A DNA stretch of 32,791 nt from JACQWR01 sp964614365 (GTDB lineage Bacteria; Desulfobacterota; Syntrophia; Syntrophales; JACQWR01), in contig CAZTLA010000010.1 of the NCBI GenBank assembly GCA_964614365.1, positions 1-32,791 on the forward strand, in the 5' to 3' direction. This document shows positions 1 through 9,300 of the stretch, piece after piece. The notes beneath the pieces are model-generated. The model was given only the letters and a program-made list of their open reading frames with translations. It did no database searches and was not told the DNA's origin. Each line of letters opens with the position of its first letter. Position 1 is the first letter of the stretch. The position numbers and the translations under genes were made by a program.

Positions 1-425
1 TCGATAAGGACTACGATATTCTTTCCGCAACTTCGGGCGTCGAAGGTCTTGATATCTTGAAAAAAGCTGCTCCCGTGCAATTGGTGATATCCGATTACCG
101 GATGCCGGAGATGAACGGCGTTTCGTTCCTCAAAGAAGTGAGTCTTCGCTGGCCTGAGACGGTAAGAATCATCCTCTCGGGATACGCCGATACCGGCGCC
201 GTAATCTCCGCCATCAACGAAGGCAATATTTACAAATTCATCCCCAAGCCTTGGAACGACGAGGAATTAATGGTAACGGTAGGCAATGCCCTGGAAAGGC
301 ACCGTCTTTATAAGGAAAACCAGGAACTGACAACTAAATTAAAAATCAAGAACGAAGAATTCATGAAGTTGAACGCCGAATTAATATCCCTGCTGGCAAA
401 ATGTCAACAAATTGCCGAAACGTAA
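1..425 (+). CDS. Response regulator receiver protein, 5' end missing
   Basis: The reading frame is open from base 3, so the gene begins upstream of the window; the ATG at 57 lies inside the receiver domain and is not the start. The visible 140 residues cover the second half of a receiver: a phospho-acceptor Asp in ISDYRMPEMNG, the Ser of ILSGYAD and the conserved Lys of IPKPWNDEEL. A charged helical tail of about 45 residues follows and the protein ends without a recognisable output domain in view. The GYAD...INEG..YKF..KPW signature is shared with the three other receivers downstream, which places it in the RpfG/HupR-like receiver subgroup. It may act as a stand-alone receiver, or an output domain may lie before the receiver outside the window. 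The family call is secure; the role is unknown. Confidence 0.85.
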   Translation, partial: DKDYDILSATSGVEGLDILKKAAPVQLVISDYRMPEMNGVSFLKEVSLRWPETVRIILSGYADTGAVISAINEGNIYKFIPKPWNDEELMVTVGNALERHRLYKENQELTTKLKIKNEEFMKLNAELISLLAKCQQIAET

Positions 426-521
426 CAAAGAGCCGACATTTATGCGATTACCCGTTAAATGCTGTGCTATCAGTATGTTGGCACATGAGCACCGTCAATG
501 CCTTTATGGGGGAGCGGCCGG

Positions 522-1844
522 ATGAGCGATTCAAAACCAAAAAATCCCGTAAAAATCCTCTGCGTTGATGACGAGGAAAATATCCTGAAAGCCCTCCACC
601 GCGCCTTGTTTGATGAGGATTTCATCGTCATAACTGCGAATTCCGGGAGAGAAGCGCTACGGGTGCTTGCGGATAATCGGGACACGGGAGTGATCGTCTC
701 CGACCAGAGGATGCCCGGACTTTCGGGAGTGGAGTTCCTTGAAAAGGCACGACAAATCGCACCGGAGGCATTAAGAATCATTCTTACCGGCTACGCGGAC
801 ATCACCGCGGCCACTGATGCCATAAACAAGGGGGGGGCATTCCGCTATTTAGCAAAACCCTGGAAAGATGAGGAACTCATCCAGGTCCTGCATGATGCCG
901 CTTATCGATACGGTCTCCTGCATGAGAACAGACGACTCACGCAAATCATAAAAAAACAGAATGAAGAACTGAAAAATTGGAATGCCCAGCTCGAAATCAT
1001 GGTCCAGGAACAGTCGATGGATTTATCCAACCGGAACGCGGAACTGCAAAAATTAAACAAACGCATACAAAACAACTTCCGCCGTTCCATAGAAACATTT
1101 TCGTCTCTTATAGAAATGCGCGACACATCCATGTCAAATCACTCCAAGAGCGTCGCCATGATCGCCAAACAGACGGCAACCGCCATGTCACTGCCGAAAC
1201 AGGATATCCGCGATATCATGGTCGCTGCCATGCTCCATGATATCGGCAAAATTGCCTTATCGGATTTAATTCTGTTTAAAAATGCTGACGAGTTTGACGA
1301 AAACGAAAAAACAGAATACGAACGACACCCCATACGGGGCCAAGTGGCAGTGGAAAATATTGAAGATCTGAGGAACGTCGGCATATTTATCCGCCACCAC
1401 CATGAACGTGTCGATGGCCTCGGGTTCCCTGATGGATTGATGAAAAATGATATTCCCCTGGGCAGCCGGATTATCGCCATGGCAGATGCCGTGGACAGGA
1501 TAGTGCTCAGAAACTCTTGTGGCGCGGAAAACGCATATGAGAAGGCGCTTATCGAAATCAAGTCTTATTTGGATATAAGGTTCGACCGCGACATCTTTTC
1601 GTTTATGCGTCCTTTCGTTCTTGAAAAAGCCAGTTCCTTTATCGTACAGGATCACTCAACAGAAGTGGAAATTCATCCGGACAACCTTATGCCGGGAATG
1701 GTGTTATCACGGGATATCTATACCGGCACGGGCTGGCTGCTCCTCGCGCGCGGTATGGTTCTCGAACGGAAAGCTATTGCCACCATCCAGCACTTCCACA
1801 ATATAGATCCCTTCTCCGGGGTCTACGTTCTGCGGAGACGCTGA
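522..1844 (+). CDS. Response regulator with HD-GYP domain (putative cyclic-di-GMP phosphodiesterase)
   Basis: A 440-residue two-domain protein. Residues about 9-125 form a receiver with acidic pair DDEE and phospho-acceptor Asp61 in VSDQRMPG. A helical linker (about 130-195) leads to an HD-GYP domain with the metal-binding HDIGK at 239-243 and the signature HHHERVDGLGFPDG from residue 292. HD-GYP enzymes hydrolyse cyclic di-GMP, and the metal ligands visible here suggest an active enzyme. The last 55 residues (LMPGMVLSRDIYT...LLLARGMVL) match the small C-terminal module often seen in RpfG-like proteins. I chose the ATG at 522 over the one at 498 because a purine-rich GGGGGAGCGG stands just before it and the receiver begins at once. 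The protein probably links a phosphorelay to cyclic-di-GMP breakdown beside the pilus-type motor gene downstream. Confidence 0.9.
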   Translation: MSDSKPKNPVKILCVDDEENILKALHRALFDEDFIVITANSGREALRVLADNRDTGVIVSDQRMPGLSGVEFLEKARQIAPEALRIILTGYADITAATDAINKGGAFRYLAKPWKDEELIQVLHDAAYRYGLLHENRRLTQIIKKQNEELKNWNAQLEIMVQEQSMDLSNRNAELQKLNKRIQNNFRRSIETFSSLIEMRDTSMSNHSKSVAMIAKQTATAMSLPKQDIRDIMVAAMLHDIGKIALSDLILFKNADEFDENEKTEYERHPIRGQVAVENIEDLRNVGIFIRHHHERVDGLGFPDGLMKNDIPLGSRIIAMADAVDRIVLRNSCGAENAYEKALIEIKSYLDIRFDRDIFSFMRPFVLEKASSFIVQDHSTEVEIHPDNLMPGMVLSRDIYTGTGWLLLARGMVLERKAIATIQHFHNIDPFSGVYVLRRR

Positions 1845-1855
1845 AAAGGCAGATC

Positions 1856-2524
1856 ATGATCGAATACGATGAAACAGAAAAGAGAATGAGCTTAAAGCTC
1901 GTTTACTACGGACCAGCCCTCTCGGGAAAGACGACGAACCTGCTCCGCCTTCATGATCTCCTGGCCCCGCAGGGCAGGGGCAGCCTGATGATGCTTGATA
2001 CGCGGGATGACAGAACCATTTTTTTCGATCTCCTGCCCTTTTTCCTCGTGACACCGGACAACCTCAAGATAAAAGTCAAGATATACACCGTCCCCGGTCA
2101 GGTGAGGCACGATGCAACAAGAAAAGCCGTGCTTCAAAGGGCCGACGGCATCGCTTTCATCGCCGATTCCCGACGGACCGAAGCGGAAAACAACGTCGTC
2201 AGTTTTTCGAACCTCGAACAAAACCTGACCTGCGTGGGACTTGCCATAGACGCCGTTCCCCTCGTGATCCAGTACAACAAGCGGGACCTCCCCGACATAC
2301 TCCCCGAGGATGCGATAACCCGCACCTGGATGCCGACCGGCATACCGGTCTTCATGGCCTCGGCACTGGAAGGATGGGGGGTCGTGGAAACCCTCGGCAC
2401 GTTGGCGGCGCTGACCTATGACCATGTGGACAAGAGGTATCGCCTGGGCGAAGACCACGGACTTACGCGGGATATGTTTGTCCGGCAACTGACGCGCCTT
2501 GCGGAAGAGGAACAATGGAAATAG
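1856..2524 (+). CDS. MglA-like small Ras-family GTPase
   Basis: A 222-residue small G protein. The P-loop GPALSGKT is at residues 19-26, the switch II/G3 segment is TVPGQ at 78-82, the base-specificity motif NKRD is at 141-144, and a SALEG G5 motif follows near 170. The Thr in place of Asp in the G3 motif is typical of the MglA branch of bacterial Ras-like GTPases. MglA proteins set cell polarity and direct type IV pili or gliding motors to one pole in Myxococcus and relatives. No MglB-type GAP gene is seen in the window. The gene starts 11 bases after the HD-GYP gene and its last 10 bases overlap the following kinase gene, so it is probably co-translated with that kinase. The family is clear; a polarity role is inferred from family and context. 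Confidence 0.88.
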   Translation: MIEYDETEKRMSLKLVYYGPALSGKTTNLLRLHDLLAPQGRGSLMMLDTRDDRTIFFDLLPFFLVTPDNLKIKVKIYTVPGQVRHDATRKAVLQRADGIAFIADSRRTEAENNVVSFSNLEQNLTCVGLAIDAVPLVIQYNKRDLPDILPEDAITRTWMPTGIPVFMASALEGWGVVETLGTLAALTYDHVDKRYRLGEDHGLTRDMFVRQLTRLAEEEQWK

Positions 2525-3822
2525 GTAATCCGGGTCGCATCGATTATGTCGTCGGCTCCGACAGAGGCATCAGAGAACTGATTGCCGATCAGGAGATACT
2601 GCCCCTTCTGAAAGCGGTCGTCCGGGCGGGTGCGGCAGAAGTGTCGATTCTGGACGGGGAGGGGAATCCCCTGTGGACGGCGGGAAGTTGCGCGCCGGAT
2701 AGCTCCCCTTGTGAGGCGCTGCCTCTCGCGCTGGAAGGAGAAACGGTGGGCAAAGTCAGAATCAGGGTTGACGCCGGCAGGGAAAGCTCCCTGCAGGGAC
2801 TTGCCGGAGTGCTCGCTGATTTCGTAAATTCCCTCCTTCATAGCAATCTGAAAAGGATGCTTACCACGGAAATTCATACGAAAGTGGTAAACCAATCCTA
2901 TGAGGACCTGCTGGAAATAAACCGCCTGCTCGGCATATCGGAGGGCAGGTACCGCGCGCTTGCGGGGCGCCTGGAAGAAAAAGTGAACGAACGCACGAAA
3001 GAGCTGGAGCGAGTACACGCCCGGCTGCTCCAGCAGGAGACAATGGCGTCCGTGGGACAACTTGCCGCCGGCGTTGCCCATGAAATAAACACCCCTCTCG
3101 GCTTCATAGCCAGCAATGTCAACACCCTGAAAAAATACCTTGCCCGGTACCGGGAAATGGTTTTGTTTTACCGCACCCGCGCGGAACAAGATACAGGAAA
3201 CGCCGGGATGCTGCAGGCATCGCAGACAAAATGGAGGGATTTGAAACTGGATTTTATCTCTTCCGACGCGGAAATCCTGATTGAGCAGACCCTCGAGGGG
3301 GCGCAGCGGGTGCAAAAAATTGTTTCCGACCTGAAGGGCTTCTCGCATATCGACGACGGCCCGGAAACGGCAATAGACATCAACGCGGAAATCGACCGCA
3401 CCCTTAACGTCCTCACCCACGAGATACCGTCCGGAACGGAAATCATCAGGAATTACGGTTGCCTGCCGGATTTCCGCTGTCGCCCCGCCCTCATTTGCCA
3501 GGTCTTTCTCAACATTATCTTGAACGCCCTGCAGGCCAAAAGGGATCGCCTGCGGCTCGCCATCCGCACGGAAGTCCGTGATAATCGCTTCCGGATAACG
3601 TTCGCGGATAACGGCACGGGCATTCCCGCAGACATACAAAACAGGATTTTTGAACCCTTTTACACGACCAGGGAGGTGGGCGCAGGGAAGGGCATGGGAT
3701 TGACGGTCGCCTATGAGATTGTAACCGCCCACGGCGGGTCTATCGAGGTGGAAAGCGAACCGGGCAAAGGAGCCGTTTTTACCGTCTCTTTCCCCTTGAG
3801 CGGGGAGATGCGTGATGGCTAA
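2515..3822 (+). CDS. Sensor histidine kinase, soluble
   Basis: A 435-residue kinase with no membrane segment or signal peptide, so its input is probably cytoplasmic. Residues 1-105 are an unassigned sensory region (ILDGEGNPLW is reminiscent of a GAF or PAS fold), followed by a coiled coil (about 115-175). The dimerisation/phospho-acceptor helix carries His189 in GVAHEINTPLGF. The ATPase domain shows the N-box (NIILNALQ), the G1 box DNGTGIP, the FEPFYTT F-box and a GKGMGLTVAYEI G2 box. Its start overlaps the end of the GTPase gene by 10 bases, and its stop TAA lies within the start region of the receiver-ATPase gene, giving a tightly coupled three-gene unit. The fused receiver next door is the likely phosphorylation target, by position. 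The H-box is almost identical to that of the large kinase at 6366-9602. Confidence 0.92.
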   Translation: MEIGNPGRIDYVVGSDRGIRELIADQEILPLLKAVVRAGAAEVSILDGEGNPLWTAGSCAPDSSPCEALPLALEGETVGKVRIRVDAGRESSLQGLAGVLADFVNSLLHSNLKRMLTTEIHTKVVNQSYEDLLEINRLLGISEGRYRALAGRLEEKVNERTKELERVHARLLQQETMASVGQLAAGVAHEINTPLGFIASNVNTLKKYLARYREMVLFYRTRAEQDTGNAGMLQASQTKWRDLKLDFISSDAEILIEQTLEGAQRVQKIVSDLKGFSHIDDGPETAIDINAEIDRTLNVLTHEIPSGTEIIRNYGCLPDFRCRPALICQVFLNIILNALQAKRDRLRLAIRTEVRDNRFRITFADNGTGIPADIQNRIFEPFYTTREVGAGKGMGLTVAYEIVTAHGGSIEVESEPGKGAVFTVSFPLSGEMRDG

Positions 3823-6220
3823 ATATTCAGAGTTATTCAAGGTTGAGCAAAAAACCGCAGTGCCGGAGGCACTGGAAACGCCCCCGCGCGCCGGCCTGCC
3901 GGAAAATGAAAGGGCGTTTACCGTCCTCTTCGTCGATGACGAGCCGGGGGTCCTCAACGCCCTGCGCAGAAATTTTCTGGAAGAAAATTACACGATCCTC
4001 ACCGCAGCATCTGCCGCCGAGGCCCTGGCGACCCTGGAAAAGGAACCTGTCCACCTGGTTATTTCCGACCACCGGATGCCGGGCATGACCGGGGCGCAAC
4101 TTCTCAGGGAAATCAAGCAGCGATGGCCGGAAACCATCAGAATCATGCTTACCGGCTATGCGGATATACAAGCCATCATGGGCGCCGTAAACGAAGGGGC
4201 CGTTTACAAATTCATCACCAAGCCCTGGAGCGATGAAGATCTGCGCCTCACGGTCAGCCTGGCCCTCCAGCAATACGCGCTGATCCGGGAAAACAAACAG
4301 CTCAAGGAATTGAGCAAAAAGCAATCCCTCAAACTGAAAAATTACTCCGCCCTTTTCGATGAAAACCGGGGCATCCTGGCCACTATCCTGCTTACGGCCG
4401 GCATCATAACCGAGCAAGACAACGACAGGGCGCGGCGGGAAAAAAGGGACGGCGAACTGTTGTGCGAGACCCTGACCCGTCTGGGGATAACCGAAGAAAA
4501 GGATATCATCGCGGCGCTTCGGCATAAATTGAAGATCGGTTCTGTCGATCTCAAGGAAGCGCCGCTGAGTCCGGCGGTGGTAAAATTTCTGCCGCGGGAA
4601 CTCTGCGAGAAGAACCGCTTGATTCCCGTCAAACTGGAAGGCAAGCAGATGACCATCGCCATGGCCGATCCCTCCGACATCTACAAATGCGATAACATTT
4701 CTCTCATGACGGGATTCACGGTTGTTCCCCTTGTCGCCGGCAGTTCAGATATCCTGCACAAACTGAAAACCATCTACGGGGAGGGCGGGGCTTCCGCGTT
4801 CGATGGGATTGCCGAGATAGAACCCCTCGATGAAATCGACATCGTCATCGACGACGAGCCGGAGGCCAACGTCACCGAACTTATCGGTTCCTCCGAAGTG
4901 CCGCCCATCGTCAGGATCGTAAATGCGGTTATTTCCGAGGCGGTGCGCTACCAGGCGAGCGACATCCACGTCGAGCCGAAAACCAAGTATTCCGTGGTGA
5001 GGTACCGCATCGACGGCTTGCTGCACGGCAAAATTCGGATCCCTGCGGAACTGCACGCCGCAACCATTTCCCGGATAAAGATCCTCGCCAAAATGGACAT
5101 TGCCGAGCGGCGCCGCCCGCAGGACGGCAGGATCACCGTGAAGACGGGAACGAGAATCGTCGATATACGGGTGTCCTCCATGCCAACGATCAACGGAGAA
5201 AAGATCGTGATGAGGATCCTCGATAAGAACGCCGCTATCAAGAATCTCGGTGAATTGGGGCTGGAAGAAGAAGATCTGTCCAAAATCTCCCGCATCACGA
5301 AAAAACCCCAGGGCATGATCATCTCCACCGGCCCCACGGGAAGCGGAAAGACGACGATGCTCTATTCCCTTCTGAACGCCATGCTGGAAGGCACGAAAAA
5401 TTTTGAAACGATCGAAGACCCCGTGGAGTATTTCCTGGAGGAGGCAAATCAGGTCTACATCAGGGAAAAATCGGGACTTACGTTCCCGTCCGTGCTGCGA
5501 GCCACCCTGCGGCAGGATCCGGATGTGATCCTCGTCGGGGAGATACGGGACTTCGAAACGGCGGACATCGCTTTCAAGGCCGCCCTCACCGGACATATGG
5601 TATTATCCACCCTGCATACGAACAACTCTGTAGCCTCCATAACCCGCCTCATGGACATGGGCATCAAGCCCTATCTTATCGCTTCAGCCCTGGAGGGCAT
5701 TCTGGCCCAGAGACTGGTCAGAAAGATATGCCGTCATTGCCGAACCGATGATGCGCCGAACGGGGAACTCCTGAATCTGCTGAAAATTTCGCGCGACGCC
5801 CTCGGAGATAAAACCTTCAGGGGCAAAGGGTGCGAAAAGTGCAATCAAACCGGGTATGTGGGGCGAACTGGCATTTTTGAATTTTTTGCCATGAATGATG
5901 ATTTTCGGCATCTCATCAGCAGCAACTACAAAGAAGCGGAACTGGTCAATGCCGCACGCGCCAGCGGGATGAGAACGCTCATAGAGGCGTCCTCGGAGAA
6001 GGTCCGACGGGGAGAAACCACGCTTGATGAGATCGTAAGGGTAATCGGGCCGCAGACGAGGTACGAGCGAACGTGTGAAAAATGCGCGCAGATGATTGAC
6101 GCCAAGTTTCTCTTCTGCCCCTTCTGCGGTTCTTTCAGGCACGATGTCTGTAAGGACTGTAAAATGCCTCTGGAAGCGGACTGGAACGTCTGTCCTTTCT
6201 GTGGCGGGCACAACCGGTAA
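3815..6220 (+). CDS. Receiver domain fused to PilB/GspE-type secretion ATPase with C-terminal double zinc ribbon
   Basis: About 801 residues in four parts. Residues about 30-150 are a receiver (phospho-acceptor Asp85 in ISDHRMPGMTG, Lys of TKPWSDEDL). Residues about 180-310 resemble the MshEN/GspE N-terminal domain, which in MshE and some PilB proteins binds cyclic di-GMP. Residues about 350-720 are a type II/IV secretion ATPase: ASDIHVEP, Walker A GPTGSGKTT near 506, the Asp/Walker B segment DPDVILVGEIRD, the His-box LSTLHTN and the CxxC pairs CRHC and CEKC of PilB/GspE. The tail adds CEKC...CPFC and CKDC...CPFC, a double zinc ribbon. Family members power pilus extension or type II secretion. 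The ATG at 3815 (GGGGAG seven bases upstream) is preferred to the GTG at 3812. No pilC, pilT or pilin gene is visible, so it may be a dedicated regulatory paralogue. Confidence 0.9.
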   Translation: MAKYSELFKVEQKTAVPEALETPPRAGLPENERAFTVLFVDDEPGVLNALRRNFLEENYTILTAASAAEALATLEKEPVHLVISDHRMPGMTGAQLLREIKQRWPETIRIMLTGYADIQAIMGAVNEGAVYKFITKPWSDEDLRLTVSLALQQYALIRENKQLKELSKKQSLKLKNYSALFDENRGILATILLTAGIITEQDNDRARREKRDGELLCETLTRLGITEEKDIIAALRHKLKIGSVDLKEAPLSPAVVKFLPRELCEKNRLIPVKLEGKQMTIAMADPSDIYKCDNISLMTGFTVVPLVAGSSDILHKLKTIYGEGGASAFDGIAEIEPLDEIDIVIDDEPEANVTELIGSSEVPPIVRIVNAVISEAVRYQASDIHVEPKTKYSVVRYRIDGLLHGKIRIPAELHAATISRIKILAKMDIAERRRPQDGRITVKTGTRIVDIRVSSMPTINGEKIVMRILDKNAAIKNLGELGLEEEDLSKISRITKKPQGMIISTGPTGSGKTTMLYSLLNAMLEGTKNFETIEDPVEYFLEEANQVYIREKSGLTFPSVLRATLRQDPDVILVGEIRDFETADIAFKAALTGHMVLSTLHTNNSVASITRLMDMGIKPYLIASALEGILAQRLVRKICRHCRTDDAPNGELLNLLKISRDALGDKTFRGKGCEKCNQTGYVGRTGIFEFFAMNDDFRHLISSNYKEAELVNAARASGMRTLIEASSEKVRRGETTLDEIVRVIGPQTRYERTCEKCAQMIDAKFLFCPFCGSFRHDVCKDCKMPLEADWNVCPFCGGHNR

Positions 6221-6365
6221 AACGCGATTTTCACGCTCCTCCCGGCAAGATATTTGATCCCTGAGACTGTCTCAGTCCGCCCGTAGGAGAATTCCGGCCG
6301 CAAAGGTGGCCATTGTTTTGAAATTAAAGAATGTTTATTGCTGTGCCGATGCTATTCTATAAGCC

Positions 6366-9300
6366 ATGATGCAGCGCAATCAGACGATCGAACCTTCAGC
6401 AAAGGCGGTTCACTTTACGGATATGGATACCCCTGTTGAGTACATAAATGATGCCGTTCTTGTTGTTTCTCCCGATGGGACCATCATGTCGTCCAACGCG
6501 TCCGCCTGTTCGCTTCTCGAGTATGAAGACAAAGCGCTGATCGGCCAACCGGTGGAACGGGTGTTTTATGAAGACGCTCCTGACAATAATTCAGTGATGA
6601 ACGATCTATTTACAACCGGCAGGATCGCGCATAGTGAAAAGACCTGTCTCTCCAGGCACGGGCGAAAAATACCCGTATTACGGTCAACGTCGGCCTTGCG
6701 GGACAGAAACGGATCTGTTCAAGGCATCGTGTGCATGGTGCAAGATATCGCCTGCCGCAAGCCAATGGAACTTGCGCTGAAGGAAGTGGCGCTTCTCGCG
6801 CACGAGAATGCGATAATGGCAAACCTTGGCAGGATCATCGGGTCGTCGCTCAATATCGACGACGTCTATGAGCGCTTCGCTGAGGAGGCGCGCAAGCTCA
6901 TCCCCTTTGACCGGATTGCGCTCAGTATCATTAATGCCGATAACCGCACTCACTATAACGCCTATGTATCGGGAACCGACGTTGCGGAACGCCGTCTGGG
7001 AGAGGTCTATCCATTGGCCGGCACCGCCACCGAATTGCTGCTGCGAGGCATATCGGGCCTGATCATTCAGACGAACACTGCACAGGACGTGGCCGCCCGG
7101 TATCCCGGTTACATAAATATTCCCCGGTCCGGACTGCAATCGAAGCTGTCCGTCTCGCTGCTTTCCAAAGACCGGGCGATCGGCGCGCTCCACTTCCGAT
7201 CCCAACAGCCTAATGTCTATACGGATCGGGACATGAAGGTTGCCGAGCGCATTGCCGCGCATATCGCGGGCGCTGTCGCCAACGCACAGATCTTTCTCGA
7301 TCGCAAACGGACGGAAGAGGTGCTCCAACAGAGCGAGGACTCGGCAAAGCGGCTTGCTCGGGAAAATGAGCTGGTGGCGGAGATTGGCCGCATCATCAGC
7401 TCAACGCTGAATATCGAAGAGATCTACGAACGGTTCGCCGAGAAGATGCGGGAGGTTCTTCCCTTTGATCGAATTTCCATCAATATTGCCGACCTTGCGA
7501 AAAATACCAACACAATCCGGTACGCCTCAGGACATGAAGCCTCCTCCCGCCGGACGGGAGAAATCATCCCTCTCGCCGGGACGATGACGGAAGAAGTCAT
7601 CCGCACACGATCAAGTCTGCTCATTCATGTGGATGATGGAGAAAAGCTGCTCCTGCGTTTTCCCGTTCTGCGGCAGACGATTCAATCGGGCATTCGATCG
7701 ATACTGGTTGTCCCTTTGTTCTCGAGAGGCGAGACGATCGGGGCGCTGTACTTCCGATCAAGAATGCCGCATGCGTACGGAAAAGATGAATCGCGGCTTG
7801 CTGAAAAGATCGCTAACCAGATCGCCGGCGCCATCGCCACGGCACAGCTTTATCTCGATCGCCTGCGGGCCGAAGAGGTGCTGCGCGAGAGCGAGGCCCG
7901 CTTCCGCAGCCTGACCGAGCTTTCGTCCGACGGATACTGGGAGCAGGATGAGCATCAGTGCTTCACCCGGGTTTCCGGGAAGTGTTTCGGCGAAATCCGC
8001 GATACTGCCACACTGATCGGCAAAACCTTTTGGGAAACACCGGGCCTGTTTGCCGATCCGACAGTGCGGGCCGCCGTGCGGAACACGATGGACGCGCAAG
8101 AACCGTTCTATGATTTCGAATACCGGTACAAGGAATTGGATGGAAGGTTACGGTACATCACGACCAGCGGGACGCCTATTTATAGCGTCTCCGGCCGCTT
8201 CATCGGCTACCGCGGTATCGCGAAGGACATTACGGAGCGCAGGCGAGACGAACAGTTGCTTGCGTTGGAGCACAGGGTGTATCACTGTCTTGCCGATGCG
8301 GACGATGCCTCGACGGCGCTGAAGACGGTGATTCGCGCTATCTGCGAGACGCAAAGTTGGGAATGCGGCCGCTATTTTCGCGTGGACGCGAGCGCCGATG
8401 TGCTGCGCTACGATGAATTCTGGTGCATGCCCGGGATGAACCTCGATGAGTTTATCGCACGCTCGGTGGGAATAACGTATGCCCGGGGCGTCGGGTTGGC
8501 CGGCACGGTGTGGGAGTCTGGTCAACCGTTGTGGGTGGAAGATATTACCGCGGGCGCCTGTACAACACCGCATCGGATTTCACAGGATACCGGACTGCAC
8601 GGCACGTTTCTGTTTCCGGTTACGGCGGAAGGGCACACCCTCGGCGTGTTCACGTTTCTCTGCCAAGCCGTGCGCGAAACAGACGGGCGCTTGATGGCAG
8701 CGGTGCGCGCAATCGGCAGCGAGATCGGTCAGTTTCTGCAGCGCAAAGAGGCGGAAAAGGCGCTGTGGGAAAGCCGCCAGGAGCTCCGCGACGCATACGA
8801 AGAACTCAAGATAACCCAGTCCAACCTTCTCCAACGGGAAAAAATGGCATCCGTAGGGCAGCTTGCGGCGGGAGTGGCCCACGAGATAAACAATCCCGTG
8901 GGTTTTATCAGAAGCAACCTCGGGTCCATGCAGAAATATGTGAAAAAACTCAAGGAATTTATCCAGGTGCAGTCGGAGGCCCTGGAGGGTCTCCCTTCCG
9001 ACAGGCATGCCGCGGTGAAGGATTGTGCAAAGGCATTGAAGCTCGACTATGTGTATCAGGATATCGACAGTCTGCTTTCGGAATCCCTGGAAGGCACGGA
9101 CAGAATCAAGAATATCGTGAGTGATCTGAAGAACTTTTCCCGAGTCGATACGGCCGAAAGCGGGATGGCGGATATCCATGCGGGAATCGAGAGCACGCTT
9201 ACTATCGTCTGGAATGAACTGAAGTACAAGGCAACGGTAACAAAAGAATACGGGGATATCCCCCCGACCACCTGCAATATCGGGAAGCTGAACCAGGTCT

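Noticed and set aside
471..495. TTGGCAC word before the HD-GYP gene as a sigma54 promoter
   Set aside because: The GC element at -12 is absent at the required spacing.
6310..6365. Sigma70 promoter before the large kinase
   Set aside because: TTGTTT and TATTGC with 17-base spacing match only three to four bases each, too weak to call.
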